Source of the DNA: Rhodamnia argentea
Lineage: Eukaryota > Streptophyta > Magnoliopsida > Myrtales > Myrtaceae
NCBI RefSeq assembly: GCF_020921035.1
Contig: NC_063158.1
Span: 22,740,178 to 22,804,177 of the forward strand
Reading direction: 5' to 3'
DNA: 64,000 nucleotides
This document shows, in pieces, positions 24,539 to 35,411 of the stretch. The translations under genes were made by a program, and so were the position numbers. How positions within the stretch are numbered: position 1 is the first letter of the stretch; every line of letters begins with the position of its first letter. A model generated the notes under the pieces. The model saw only the letters and a program-made list of their open reading frames with translations. It had not been told where the DNA came from and ran no database searches.

Positions 24539-24877
24539 ATGGCGGCTCGTGAGGAAGTTTCAGAGCAAAACACCAACGTCCAGAGCAAGAGTACGAGCCC
24601 GAGGACGAGAAGCCCCGCCCCGTTCTTGCTCAAGACCTTCGATCTTCTCGAGGAAACCGGACGAGACGATCTAGGAGATGATGAAGAAGAAGATGATGGC
24701 GATGGCGACAGCGACGGCGGCGCGATGAAGAAGAAGAAGAAGATGATGATATCTTGGAACAGAGAAGGGAGTGGGTTTGTGGTGTGGTGTCCTGCGGAGT
24801 TCTCGGAGCACATGTTGCCCAAATACTTCAAGCACAACAACTTCTCCAGCTTCATTCGCCAACTCAATACCTACGTT

Positions 24878-24937
<60 letters not shown>

Positions 24938-26317
24938 GATCAGATACATACATCCGAACCCGCGTGGCGCTTCTCAATTCTCGTTGCGATCGATCGCATG
25001 CTCGGTTCTTGAGATGCATCGCAATCTGCCTTATAATCTTCGCTATCGATTAGAGTTTGCACTAGCGGATGGGATCATGTGACCTTGGAAAAAACAGCAT
25101 TTCTCGTTCTTCTAGGGTACTTCATTGAAGGATACACAGCATCCGAGCTTAGATCTTGGCGATTCCATGTACTTTTTCTTCTCTACCTTTGCTTTGGATT
25201 ATACTTCAAATTTTTATTGCTCCAGCAGCTACAAATAACTTTTTGTTGGAATCACAAGAAACGGGTAAAGCTCTTTTTTCTTCTTTTTCCTACAATAAAG
25301 AAGCATGAAGTAAGCCATGTGTTGATTCCGCGCATGAGGGTGGTGTAGCTTGGACGGAGCTTGCCAAAATTGAAATGTGTGCCTGAGTTTGGACATTGGT
25401 CAACGCAGATTTATTTGATTTCGGCTCCCATGTTACACACCCTGAGCCATTTTCTATGCTCATGTGGCGGCTTTGCTAAATTTCAAACAAAGTATTTGCG
25501 AGTCCAAACGCGAAACAAGATAAAGAAATGTCATATCAATATAGTGAGTTAGCAACATAAAGAAATGTCATATTAACATAGTGAGTTAGCGATGCATACA
25601 GCACATACGATGCACAAATAGTACCTACGATAATCACTCGTAACGAGAGGTTCGGATATCTAGAAATTTATAAGTATTTTATTCGGAGTTTCTCTTTGCT
25701 CTTTTAATGTCTATTAAGCAACATTTTTTGGGAAGCGAGTAAGGTAAGTATAGACTCGGAACAAACGAGGTAAACTAGGATATCATAATAATTTAGATAC
25801 GACCGCATATTGCATGGTGTTTTTAAGCATTCCTAGGTTAGTAATTTGAGAAGGTTGGATTCATTATTGAAAAAATGAAACAAAAAAAATGCAGGGATTC
25901 AAGAAGACATCATCCAAGAGATGGGAGTTCAAGCATGACAAGTTCCAAAAGGGGTGCAGGCACAAGCTCACGGAGATCACCCGCAAGAAGTGCGAGCCGA
26001 GCGTGTTCCCTTCATTCCTGAGACCTTCCAAAGAGCACCACCAGAATAGCAGCAACAACAGCAGTAACAGCAACAGCAATAACGCACAGATCAGCGCAAG
26101 CTGGGCGGAGGGAGGTGGTCGTGTCCAATTGATGGAGGAGAACAAGAGCTTGAGGAGGGAGAAGATGGAGTTGGAGACCCAGATAGCCCAGTTCAAAGCC
26201 CTGGAGATGAAGTTGCTGGACTGCCTTGGCCAGTACATGGGCAACAACCACCACCACCACCACCATGAGCAGATAATGTCCCACCGGAGCAATTTCGGAG
26301 GATATGGTGAAGAATAG
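24539..26317 (+). CDS. HSFB5: Class-B heat stress transcription factor (HSFB5-like)
   Basis: Two coding exons (24539-24874 and 25895-26317) give 252 residues. The DNA-binding domain spans about 27-145: '[14 protein letters not shown]', then '[42 protein letters not shown]', joined by the intron to '[20 protein letters not shown]'. The intron falls at the position conserved in plant HSFs. A short coiled-coil heptad region (about 188-225) would mediate oligomerisation. No LFGV repressor tetrapeptide or C-terminal AHA motif is visible. From memory, the '[10 protein letters not shown]...[12 protein letters not shown]' signature and missing LFGV match subclass B5 better than B1-B4. An acidic-then-lysine stretch (about 43-70) is inserted within the DNA-binding domain. 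It should be a nuclear protein binding heat-shock elements. ATG chosen for its ACAATGGCG context. Confidence 0.88.
24881..24934 (+). repeat. (CT)27 microsatellite at the start of the HSFB5 intron
   Basis: An uninterrupted CT run of about 54 bases starts only six bases inside the 1,020-bp intron, directly after the GTTAGT donor. Confidence 0.95.
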
Positions 26318-27430
26318 TACTTGCAGATGGAAGAGGTTTAAGGATGTGGGGTTCTGTTGCTTTTTTGCCCTTTGCATCGAGAGATTAAAACCCAATCAAG
26401 GGTGTCAGAATCTTTGAATCTTTTCAAGAAGTTATCCTGTTACTTCTCGAAGCATGTATAGGACAATCTTCTTGAAAACTCGCGAAACTGAACATTTGGT
26501 GGGCTCTTACCCCTTGCCAAGGGTTACTCCATGTGAATAATAATATCGGGGTTGGGCAACAAAAACACTCAGATCGTTCGAACTTGCAACTCGTGCAACC
26601 AAGGGCTTGTATTTCTAAAGATTGTTGAGGAACTAGGATCAAGTTTCTTTGTTCTCTACCTTCACAACAGTTCAGGTTAGTGAAAACATCTAATTATATC
26701 CATCTCTTATGATAGAAGCCAATAAATCTCATTTGTAAAATCCTTCAAAAAAGCATTCATCCCTATAACTCTTCTACAGCTAGCCCAAAAACCCCTTTTG
26801 CATGCATTAAAGCATATATGAATTCCATCAAATTTGGTCCCAAAGTCAGGCAATGGCCTCTCTATAGCTTCTATATAAACTCTAGTGGATGGGTTTTGGA
26901 GCCTACATCCCTAACACACTCCCAGATCTATGCATATTCTTTCTTGTACTACTCATTAGTGTTCTTGCCACATTGTGCTTGGCTCTTAAGCAACTGAATA
27001 CTTCACAATAGCATACTTGAATTTCAAAGATAAATACAATGTATGTATGACTTGCGAAATTTTGATCATAAGAAGAATACCTACTTTTCCTTCCATCATC
27101 TTTATTCTCATCCTCTGAACTGTTACTTCCATCATTATCATCACTTTCCTCATATTTTATCTCATTAGTAGTAGCCACTGGAGCTCATTGATCATTATTT
27201 ATACTTCATGCGAACCCCCAGTGATGCATTTTATTTTTGCTTGTGGAAGCTCCTCCTTCTCATCATCACTTAGGCATTCATTTTTTTTGGTCGGACACTT
27301 AGGCAGTTTGCCTGCCCCAAAGATGTGACAGCCGGAAATTTTCGCAAGTGAGATTACTATGTGGGATAGTTAATCTGGACGAAAATATGGTTATTGGCGT
27401 GAATTATTAGAGATTACTAATTCGGGGTTT
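26318..27430. other. 3' flank of HSFB5 and intergenic
   Basis: The first part is the HSFB5 3' UTR. At about 26900-27260 the minus strand reads acidic Ser/Asp/Glu-rich peptide (MATTNEIKYEESDDNDGSN...), which may be a broken retroelement gag fragment, but no zinc knuckle or pol motif supports that. Nothing else was recognised. Confidence 0.35.
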
Positions 27431-29130
27431 AGTTATTTGGTGCGGCGGACAATTGAATTGAAGTATGATAATGGTTCATACGAAAGTCGTTCCGAGATTG
27501 GACGTCGAAGACCACCGACCGGCCTTCTTTTCTACCGCCTCTCACCCTACCCCCACTGCAAAAGGGTAAGATTTGCTCTCTCTCCTCAATCCTTCACTCG
27601 TCCGATGGCGGCCTCGACAGCAACCCCTCTGGCCAGTAGACCCACTCGCCCGCCCTCTCTCTTTTCCCCTCAGCCGCGAGCGCAAGGATGGCTCGAGGCG
27701 GCCTGAGCTTCGTTCTTCGTCAATCGAGCTTCCGTTTTCTTCGTGGATGACCCTAAGGCAAGTACCCACCTATCCTCATCCTTTTTCTGCCCAGTTGCTA
27801 TTGGTTTTAGCTAGGATTGTCCGAATTAAAAATGGATATTTTGGAGCGAAGATTGGATTGCATGGAAAGGAAAATAGCTTTGTAAGAACGATTCATTGCC
27901 CGATCTAGTGTCCTTGAGTTGTGGGTAAGCGGCATTTAAGGTTGATCATTTTGTTTGTCATTGATTTGAGGTGAATCGAAGTTGGATGGCCTATGGGGGT
28001 AGTTCGGCTATGCGTAAGCAAGGAGAAAAGGGCCGCGACTTTGGGTGTTTGGATGATAACTTGAGCTCCGTATTCTCAAGCTAATGACCTCAGGCAAGTG
28101 GATTATCTACTCTTCTCACTAGCCTAGCTCTTCGTCATCTAATTGGGCGCGACGACACCAGTTGTGTCTAGATGTATTTGCTTGAATGTTTTGTAAGTAG
28201 GCGTTTGTCTGTGTGGTTTGAACGGTGTGTTAGATGTGGGGTGTGCAATGGGGTGGTCTTGCATTTGGGTCATTCAGCCAGGTGGCCATGGGGTGCGTGT
28301 GGTTGTTTGGGTTTCGCTTGCTGGATTCGTGGAGTCTTGTAGCGTAGGGTTGACAAGTTGTGTTGTCAATCGCATTTCATGTTAAGCATCGAAGTACGTT
28401 CGTGATGGATGGTATTGCTTGATGAATTCTGAGTCAGTTTGGTGTGTGTGAGCTTGATGGATAAGTGGTTGAGTTGTACTTGAATCGAACTAAAGAACTG
28501 AGGTCCCGTCGGCCTATGTCCCAACGAGGATGATATTATGTCCACCTATGTTCGGACCATACCCCGTGGGAGCCTGAGTGGAAAGCAAGAAGTTCACAGC
28601 CTGTGTCCCCTTGGAATGGAGCCAAGAGTAGGGAAAATCGAGGCATGTGTCCCCGCTGACGAAAATCGAGGCATGTGTCCCTCATGATTCTCACGGTCGG
28701 CGTCCCATAAATGAAAAGCTAGAGTAAAATCCAGAATCAAGGCCAGTGTCCCTCAAATATAAAGTGAGACATGTGTCCCTCACATAACCATGGCTTGTGT
28801 CCTATGGTTCGATTCAAAACGAAAACTGAAAATTAAATGACAAGTTGTATGCATGCTTATGCGCCCGAAAGTCATATCGTATGATGTGTGAGGTTAGTGT
28901 CAACTCTTATTCATGCCGTTGATCCGAGTCCTACTTGATTAGGTGGTAAATAGTTAGTTTAGTCGGTATGTTAGATACTTTACTTGCTGAGCATTCGCTC
29001 ACTCCCGATGGTTACCCTTTTCAACTAGCCGGGTGCTTCTGGCGGTAGCCGAAAGTGACGATGGATGGAGCCATCGATGATGATGGCGGATAGTACTCGG
29101 AGTAGTTTTCCTCTAAATCTTCATAGTGTA
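27431..29130. other. Unassigned, possibly old retroelement sequence
   Basis: There is no credible gene. The sequence has a relatively GC-rich start (27500-27770), a block with reiterated 'gtgtcccc' words (28500-28810), and an end with 'tgctgagcattcgctcactcccgatggttaccc' character reminiscent of plant LTR or LARD-type elements. No paired LTRs or primer-binding site could be located by eye. Confidence 0.3.
28500..28810. repeat. Interspersed 'catgtgtccct' repeats
   Basis: The words 'cctgtgtcccc', 'catgtgtcccc', 'catgtgtccctc', 'cagtgtccctc' and 'ttgtgtcct' recur about every 25-60 bases, with variable spacers. The pattern is a degenerate tandem array with no coding frame. Confidence 0.6.
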
Positions 29131-29734
29131 ATTGTTTGATTTATTTTAGAGAAGATAATGTAACTAACCTATATCTATATTCATATAAAATCGGATGCTT
29201 TTGATATGCGTGGTATAGACATGTTATTAGTGAGCCCTATGAAGACCATACCCTTTAGACGTGCCTGCCATTTTCTCATTTGTGCATGCACTTATTTCTC
29301 TTTTTGGGTGGCCCACTGCATGTTTTTAGTTTGCCTAACTTTCGCATGCGCCCTCTACTATCTATAATACAATATTAAATCAGAGCTCTTGATTAGCGTT
29401 GGACGGTGCCCTGGAACACCGGAGCTCTGATGGATAAGGGTAGCTACAAAATATTTATCATTTGATTCATTAGATAGAGCAATTTTCCAACCTACTCCAG
29501 TCTATTCTTTACAATTTGTTTCTGCACCAGAATATTTATGACATGTCCCGATTTGTTAAGCTCTCTCTACGACTCCAATTTATCCCTTGCCTCACTCTGT
29601 TATCCACCAAAGTCAACACCTAAGTTCAGGACTCCTTCTAAAATAAACACATCCCCAACTAGAGTACTATGTTCAATACCATCTCTTACTTCTCCTACAT
29701 TAGTGTCCTCATCTTAATTATTGTAATATTGAAC
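29131..29734. other. Intergenic, no gene recognised
   Basis: AT-rich sequence without a supported ORF or RNA gene. Confidence 0.4.
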
Positions 29735-30070
29735 GGGATAAGTACACTATGAGTACCACAACTTGTGTACGGTGTTCATTTGAGTGTCATAACTTTCAAA
29801 ACGTTCACTTAGGTGCCATAACTTTCAAAAATCGTTCACTTGAGTGCTACATCAACTTTTCCGGCGTGCCACGTCAGCTTTCCGGCATGCCGCATCAACT
29901 TTTCCAGTGAGCTACGTTAGCTTTCCAGCTAGCCAAGTCAGCTTTTCGGCTGCCACTTCAGCTTTTCTAGCGTCTACGTCAACATGGCACTCAAGTGAAC
30001 AAGTTTTGAAAGTTATGACACTTAAGTGAATGCCGTACAAAAGTTATGACACTTCTAATGTACTTTTCCC
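29735..30070. mobile_element. Short inverted-repeat element, Mutator-like
   Basis: The left end is 'gggataagtacactatgagt' and the right end, reversed, is 'gggaaaagtacattagaagt'. Both arms also carry 'cataactttcaaaac' in inverted orientation. Flanking decamers AATATTGAAC (29725-29734) and AATACCGAAC (30071-30080) match at 8 of 10. The middle is built from variants of 'cttttccggcgtgccacgtcagc'. No transposase is present. Confidence 0.62.
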
Positions 30071-30263
30071 AATACCGAACATACACATAAGCATCATCAC
30101 CATAGAGATAATAGTAAACAATATCCCTACTACCATCATCATTATGCAAGTATCTCGGACCTTCTTTCAAGCTCTCACCGGGTACCTCGTAATGCACATT
30201 TTCTATTTGCATTATATGTTCTGTTATATCAATCACATATTCTTTATATGACAGCCTACTCAT
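30071..30263 (-). pseudogene. Possible remnant of a MuDR-type transposase N-terminus
   Basis: On the minus strand the reading 'MSRLSYKEYVIDITEHIMQIENVHYEVPGE...' resembles the N-terminal PB1-like region seen ahead of plant MULE transposases (a 'LSYKE' start, alternating hydrophobics, an acidic 'DDGSRD' turn). It breaks into the 29.7-30.07-kb element and has no catalytic part. This is a weak resemblance recognised by eye only. Confidence 0.25.
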
Positions 30264-30579
30264 GTTAACTAGGACAATGTCGACATTTCACTAGCATATT
30301 CTCACTCATCACCAATAATAAATTCCCTACTATGACAAACAATAATGGGTGTAGTGGTGTCATATGTACCAATACTACACTCAAGACCAAAATAAAATTA
30401 ATTTATGGGACCACAACACACAAAGCATGAGAAATTCAGAAAATTGGTCTCCAAAATCGCACCAAATTGAACAAACAATAGCGGATTTGTTTCTCGATGG
30501 ACTGTAAACATCATTGTATCTCACCAAACACAATAAATCATTTATCTTTTTCTTGTTGAGAGATTCCTTCCTCTAGCAC

Positions 30580-31151
30580 TAGGGGTGAGCATGATTCGGG
30601 TAAATAGGTTCCGGACCTAAAACCCGAAACCTATCATGTTATAACTAGTTCTCTATTTTTGAAATTTGGAATCTACCCTTTTGTTCTAGAACCTACTTTG
30701 AAACCAATCTTGTTTTTTCGATGCCGTTCCAAGGTCTACATAGAACCTCTTTTTTTTTTTTTTTGGTTTCTTTTTCTAATTTCATTTTTCTAGCAAAATA
30801 ATATGAGTAGTAATAAAATAATTCAGAATAAAAGATTGAATAATAAAACTCACTATCCACCAAAAGTAACGATCACAATATGAGCAATAGGAATTTCAAT
30901 CCACTAAAAACAAAGGAGGTAAGGCGAGTGAGACTATGATTTTTTTTAACGGTAGCTAAAAATCGATTCCAAAAATAGTCCGATTCCCCGGTGGGTCTTC
31001 ACTTGAAACCGGGAACCGAACCGGTTTCAATCGGTTCCCAAAAGTTAGAACCCGTCTTGGGACCAATTTGAACATGAACCGAAAATCGGACCTATTTTTC
31101 GAGTGGTCTGGTTTGATTTTCGGGTAAATCCGGTTCGGTTGCACACCCCTA
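30580..31151. mobile_element. Non-autonomous hAT-like element
   Basis: Ends are TAGGGGTGAGCA and the reverse complement of TAGGGGTGTGCA. Flanking octamers TCTAGCAC (30572-30579) and CCTAGCAC (31152-31159) match at 7 of 8. The interior carries 'gaacc/ggttcc' repeats like those seen at about 6170-6480. No transposase. Confidence 0.7.
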
Positions 31152-31185
31152 CCTAGCACTTAGCACTAACTTTGTGTATATAGTA

Positions 31186-31187
<2 letters not shown>

Positions 31188-31258
<71 letters not shown>
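31188..31258. repeat. (GA)n microsatellite, about 35 units
   Basis: An uninterrupted GA run of about 70 bases lies just beyond the right target duplication of the hAT-like element. Confidence 0.95.
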
Positions 31259-31260
<2 letters not shown>

Positions 31261-31361
31261 AAATTGCATACAATGTCTTTTTGTCATGAAGAGTCATCTC
31301 ATCGTCCACATCGGACTTGATTTTTTTTTTTTTGGTCATGTAGGAATTAACATTTTATTTA

Positions 31362-32251
31362 GGGATAAGTGCACTCTAAGTCTTAAAATTTATTACGAAA
31401 ATACAATTGAGTTTTAAAACATTCAAAAAAGGGAATCAAATCCTAAAACATGTTAAATTGGTCTAATTAAGTCATTTTGTTAACTCCATCTGATTAGACA
31501 AACAAGAAATGTTATAATGTCCGATGAGGCGTCAACCAAGCTTCGATTAGAAATACATTGAAAAATTTTAAAAAAATACAAACTAAGTTAAATTAACAAA
31601 ATAAAAGGCTAACATTAAAAAAAAAACACACACACACGCACACACACACAAAATCAAAATCAGAAGCCCTTGCCCCAAATCTGGGGGATGACACTACCCT
31701 TGCCCCAAATCTAAGCAGGGGTTATCGATAAGACCTCGTGCACAATAGGCGATGTCTCCCGGGCCCCAGGCGAGGGTTGCATCCTCACCTAGATCTGGGC
31801 TAGTAGGCCATTGTCAGGCTTCAATGAGGCCCATGCAACCTTCACACTGACCTTTTCGATGATAGGCGGCGATAAGGGCCTGCTCCTTTTTTTTTTTGTA
31901 CTTTTTTTAATTAACCTTTTTAATTTATTTAATCTAATTTAAGTAAATTTTGAGAAATAAAGTGATAAAAACTGCCATGTAGGAGAGAGAAAGTAAAAGA
32001 AACGCCATGTCGGCATTTTTTGTTTGCATTGGCCGTTTTCGATGATGGGGTTTGCTCCTCCTTTTTTCCCTTGGTACCTTTTTTTTTTTTATAAAGATTA
32101 TCCTTTTTAATTTATTTAATCTAATTTACTTAAATTTTGATAAATAAAATGATAAAAACAGCCATGTAAGAGAGAGAAAGTGAAAGAATTGCCACGTCGG
32201 CATTAAAGTGAGTGCCGTACAAAAATTATGAGACTTCTAGTGTCATTTTCC
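31362..32251. mobile_element. Element related to the 29.7-kb family, with internal duplication
   Basis: The left end 'gggataagtgcactctaagt' and the right end (reversed 'ggaaaatgacactagaagt') resemble the ends of the 29735-30070 element. Between them lies a GC-rich core (31660-31890), a (CA)n run (about 31627-31650) and a direct duplication: about 31855-32017 is repeated at 32033-32204, sharing 'tttaatttatttaatctaattta' fragments and ending in 'cgtcggcat'. The flanks do not show a convincing target duplication. Confidence 0.5.
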
Positions 32252-33060
32252 TTTCTTTTTCGCTATTGCCGATTTGGAGTGTTGGAAAAGTTGAACAAAA
32301 TTTTCTCCTTTCTGTTGAAATTGCGAAATAGTAATCTAACTTTGCGAAAAGCACATGCCAATCGGCATGTAAATCTAAACCTAGATTTTTGAAAGCATTT
32401 CATATTAAGAAGTTACAGATTATCACCCCGAACTTTGCAAATCGTTGTAAAAGTAGCCTTTCAATTTTGATAAATTGCTAGTTGACCCCCCCGGCATTTT
32501 GATTTGTGTTGCAGTCACTAGTCTCTCAAAATGGACTAGCTCATTCTTCTTAACCAAGATTAGTCTCTACTAAATTTCTTAACTTCATCAATTAGGCATC
32601 TTCCCCAATTTTCTTAACTTTATTAACCTTATTTGACCCGATTTTTTTTTATTAACCTCATATTGTAGATTCTTTTAATAAAGAAAAATATGTAAAAGTA
32701 TTTTAAAATAATATGTAAATTCCGTTTATTTCGCAAAAAGTGAATGATTTGAAAAATATTTTTCTAAAAATAATTGCTTATATTGCTTACATAAACGAAT
32801 GAACAAAAATATTTTCACAATTTATGAAAATATTTAGACATAAATTATTGTTAATAATAAAAATATTTTTAATTAATTATTTATTTCAAATGATATAAGC
32901 GAATATTTTAAAAAAAATATTATCTAAATCATTTATTTTTTGGAAAATAAAAGACTCTTAATAATTAAATGAACAGAATAATTAGCGAGCGCGCTTAAAA
33001 CCCTGCTTAAACCCCCACCCTCTCTCCCTCACTCTCTCTCTCTCTCTCGCTCGCTCGCTC
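32252..33060. other. Intergenic upstream of PPR gene
   Basis: AT-rich sequence. 32720-32950 is a copy of the 'cgaatgaacaaaaatatttt...atttagacataa' interspersed repeat. The last 60 bases are a C/T-rich leader with (CT)n and (CGCT)n runs right before the PPR start codon, typical of a plant 5' UTR. Confidence 0.45.
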
Positions 33061-33071
33061 GCTCTCCATCG

Positions 33072-35411
33072 ATGAACGCTTGGGCGGCTCTGGTCCGCAC
33101 TCAAATCTGGATACGACTTTCCCAAGCCGTGACCAGCTCGCAGAGCAGAGGTTACTACAAGAGCAGGACCCGCAAGCCCAACCTCTACTCCGAGGTCAGT
33201 CCTCTCGGAAACCCTGGCCGGAGCGTCGCTCCGGTGCTCGACGGCTGGGTCCAGGGAGGCAACAAGGTCCGGTTCGCGGAGCTCCAGCGCATAATCCGCG
33301 ACTTTCGCCGCCGCAAAAGATTCTCTCACGCGCTCGAGGTTCGTCATTCTCCTGTTTTTTTTTTTTTCCTTCTTATTTTTCCCTTCGGACGAGCTGTTGA
33401 TTGGGTTGTTGGTGTCCCGACCAATGTGGGTGTTTCGAGTGACAGATAGGTCGAGACTTGAGTAGTGTGTGATTCGGTGATGTTTTTAATAGGCGTGATT
33501 TTGGGATGCGGTTTGGGTCACAGATTGCTTTGTTTGTTCAAAGTTGGATTTTTTTATTTTTTATTTTTTATTTTATGACTTGGGTCAGATTATGAGATAG
33601 GGCATTCCGTCTGTGATGTAGAAATTGTGTGTATATTGGATAGGTTATTTGAAAGATTGTAATTTGGCCAATTACGGGCACTTAGTTTCACTTCAAGGGT
33701 TGAGTAGGGGTCTCTAATTCTATACAAGTAGTCTATGAATTTATGCTCCCGATTAGACAGATTATAGCACGTCATTATGTTGCTCGTGTTCTATTTGGTT
33801 TCTTATGTTCTTCTGGTAATCGTCGAGCTTATATGAAATGTGGGTGACTAGGATAGAAATGTGAGAATAGATTTGTGATTGCAATGGTAAACTGAAGTGA
33901 CACTATTGTAACAAGAAAAGGGACAAAGAGAAGGATTAGTTGTATGCACGGTGTTGGTAGCCTAGCCGTTGCGAAACAGAATGAAGTCCCTTTTTTTATG
34001 ACCTGATAGACAGTACCTCCTAAGAAGTGAATTTACTACCCTAAAAAAGGAAAGTCCGATTAGGTGCTGATTCCTTGGTCATGGGTAAACTGATGACTGC
34101 TATAGGCCATATCCTACACTTTTTCTTTTCCTTCAGAATCTGTTTTTCTTATTTGACAAGGGGTGGGGTGTGTGTGGAGGTATACTAGATGTAGTGCTCG
34201 ATTCTAAGGCAAGTGATTCTGTTTTGTACACACATAAATTCCCCGGTCATGTTTTGCAGGTCTCTGAATGGACGCAAAAGAACGGTCTTTTTGTTTTTTC
34301 ACCTGTGGAACATGCTGTGCAGTTAGATTTAATAGGGAGGGTCCACGGATTACTTTCAGCTGAAAACTACTTTGCGAACTTGATGGACCATGAAAAAACT
34401 TACAAGACATATGGAGCTCTTCTTAGTTGTTATGTAAGGCAGCACCAGGTGGAGAAGTCCTTGTCTCATATCCAGAAAATGAGGGAGAAGGGTTTTGACT
34501 TGACGGCTCTCACTTACAACAACATGATGTGCTTGTTCACAAAAATTGGACAGCATGATAAGGTACCTGATGTTTTAGCCGAGATGAAAGAGAACAAAGT
34601 GTTGCCTGATAATTTTAGCTATAGGATCTGTATGAATTCCTATGGTGAGAGATCTGACATAGAGGGAATGGAAGAACTCCTTAGAGAGATGGAAACCCAA
34701 CCTCACATAGCCGTGGACTGGAATACGTACGCCGTTGCTGCAAATTTTTATATAAAACCAGGGCTGACAAAGAAGGCGCTTGATGCCCTAAAGAGATCTG
34801 AAGAGAGACTAACTGGTAAAGATGGGATTGGATATAACCAATTGATATCACTCCATACTACTCTTGGAAACAGGACAGAAATTTTGAGGTTGTGGGAACT
34901 GGAGAAAATTGCTTGCAAGAGGTGCATAAACAAGGATTATATTAACATACTAAAATCTCTGGTGAAGCTTGGTGAGCTTGAAGAAGCTGAGAAAGTGCTG
35001 AAGGAGTGGGAATCATCTGGTAACTGTCATGATTTTCGAATACCAGATACTGTCATAGCAGCTTATTCTGAAAAGGGGTTGCCTGAGAAAGCCAAAATGC
35101 TCCTCGAGAATTTGATGGACAAAGGAAAAGAAACTACTCCAGACAGTTGGGCGGGAGTGGCTGCAGGATATTGGTACAAAGGTGATGTGGACAAAGCAGT
35201 GAAGAGCATGAAGGTGGCCTTCTCTCTTCCCCTGACAAATAAAAGATGGAAGCCTGATCCTAAGTTGATTACAGCAATTCTAAATTGGCTCGGTGACAAT
35301 GGTAGTGTGGCAGATGTGGAAGCCTTTGCAGGCTTCTTATCCACAGTTCCTGTTAGCAGAGAAATCGATGATGCTCTGCGAAGGGCTGGTTCGAGAGAGA
35401 GTAAGATATAG
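33072..35411 (+). CDS. P-class pentatricopeptide repeat protein, probably mitochondrial
   Basis: Two exons (33072-33338 and 34260-35411) give 472 residues. The splice joins '...FSHALE' to 'VSEWTQKNGLF' in phase 0, with a GTTCGT donor and a TTTTGCAG acceptor. The N-terminus (about 1-40) is rich in Arg/Ser/Ala with almost no acids, suggesting an organelle presequence. PPR units are visible as 'TYKTYGALLSCYVRQHQVEKSLSHIQKMREKG', 'TALTYNNMMCLFTKIGQHDKVPDVLAEMKENKV', 'DNFSYRICMNSYGE...' and later degenerate repeats to about 440. There is no E or DYW extension, so an editing role is unlikely. The architecture matches the short plant PPR group that includes At2g20710- and At4g21705-type proteins. 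Such proteins bind organelle RNA; the target is unknown. Confidence 0.9.

Noticed and set aside
24337-24867. 176-codon ORF antisense to HSFB5 exon 1
   Set aside because: It is the mirror of the (GAA)n and acidic coding sequence, giving poly-Phe and poly-Ser; the sense strand encodes the real protein.
25864-26292. 142-codon ORF antisense to HSFB5 exon 2
   Set aside because: Shadow of the real exon; the poly-Leu and poly-Trp runs mirror the Asn and His codon repeats of the sense frame.
26903-27178. Acidic 91-codon minus ORF as a gene
   Set aside because: No domain and no supporting promoter; at best a gag-like fragment.
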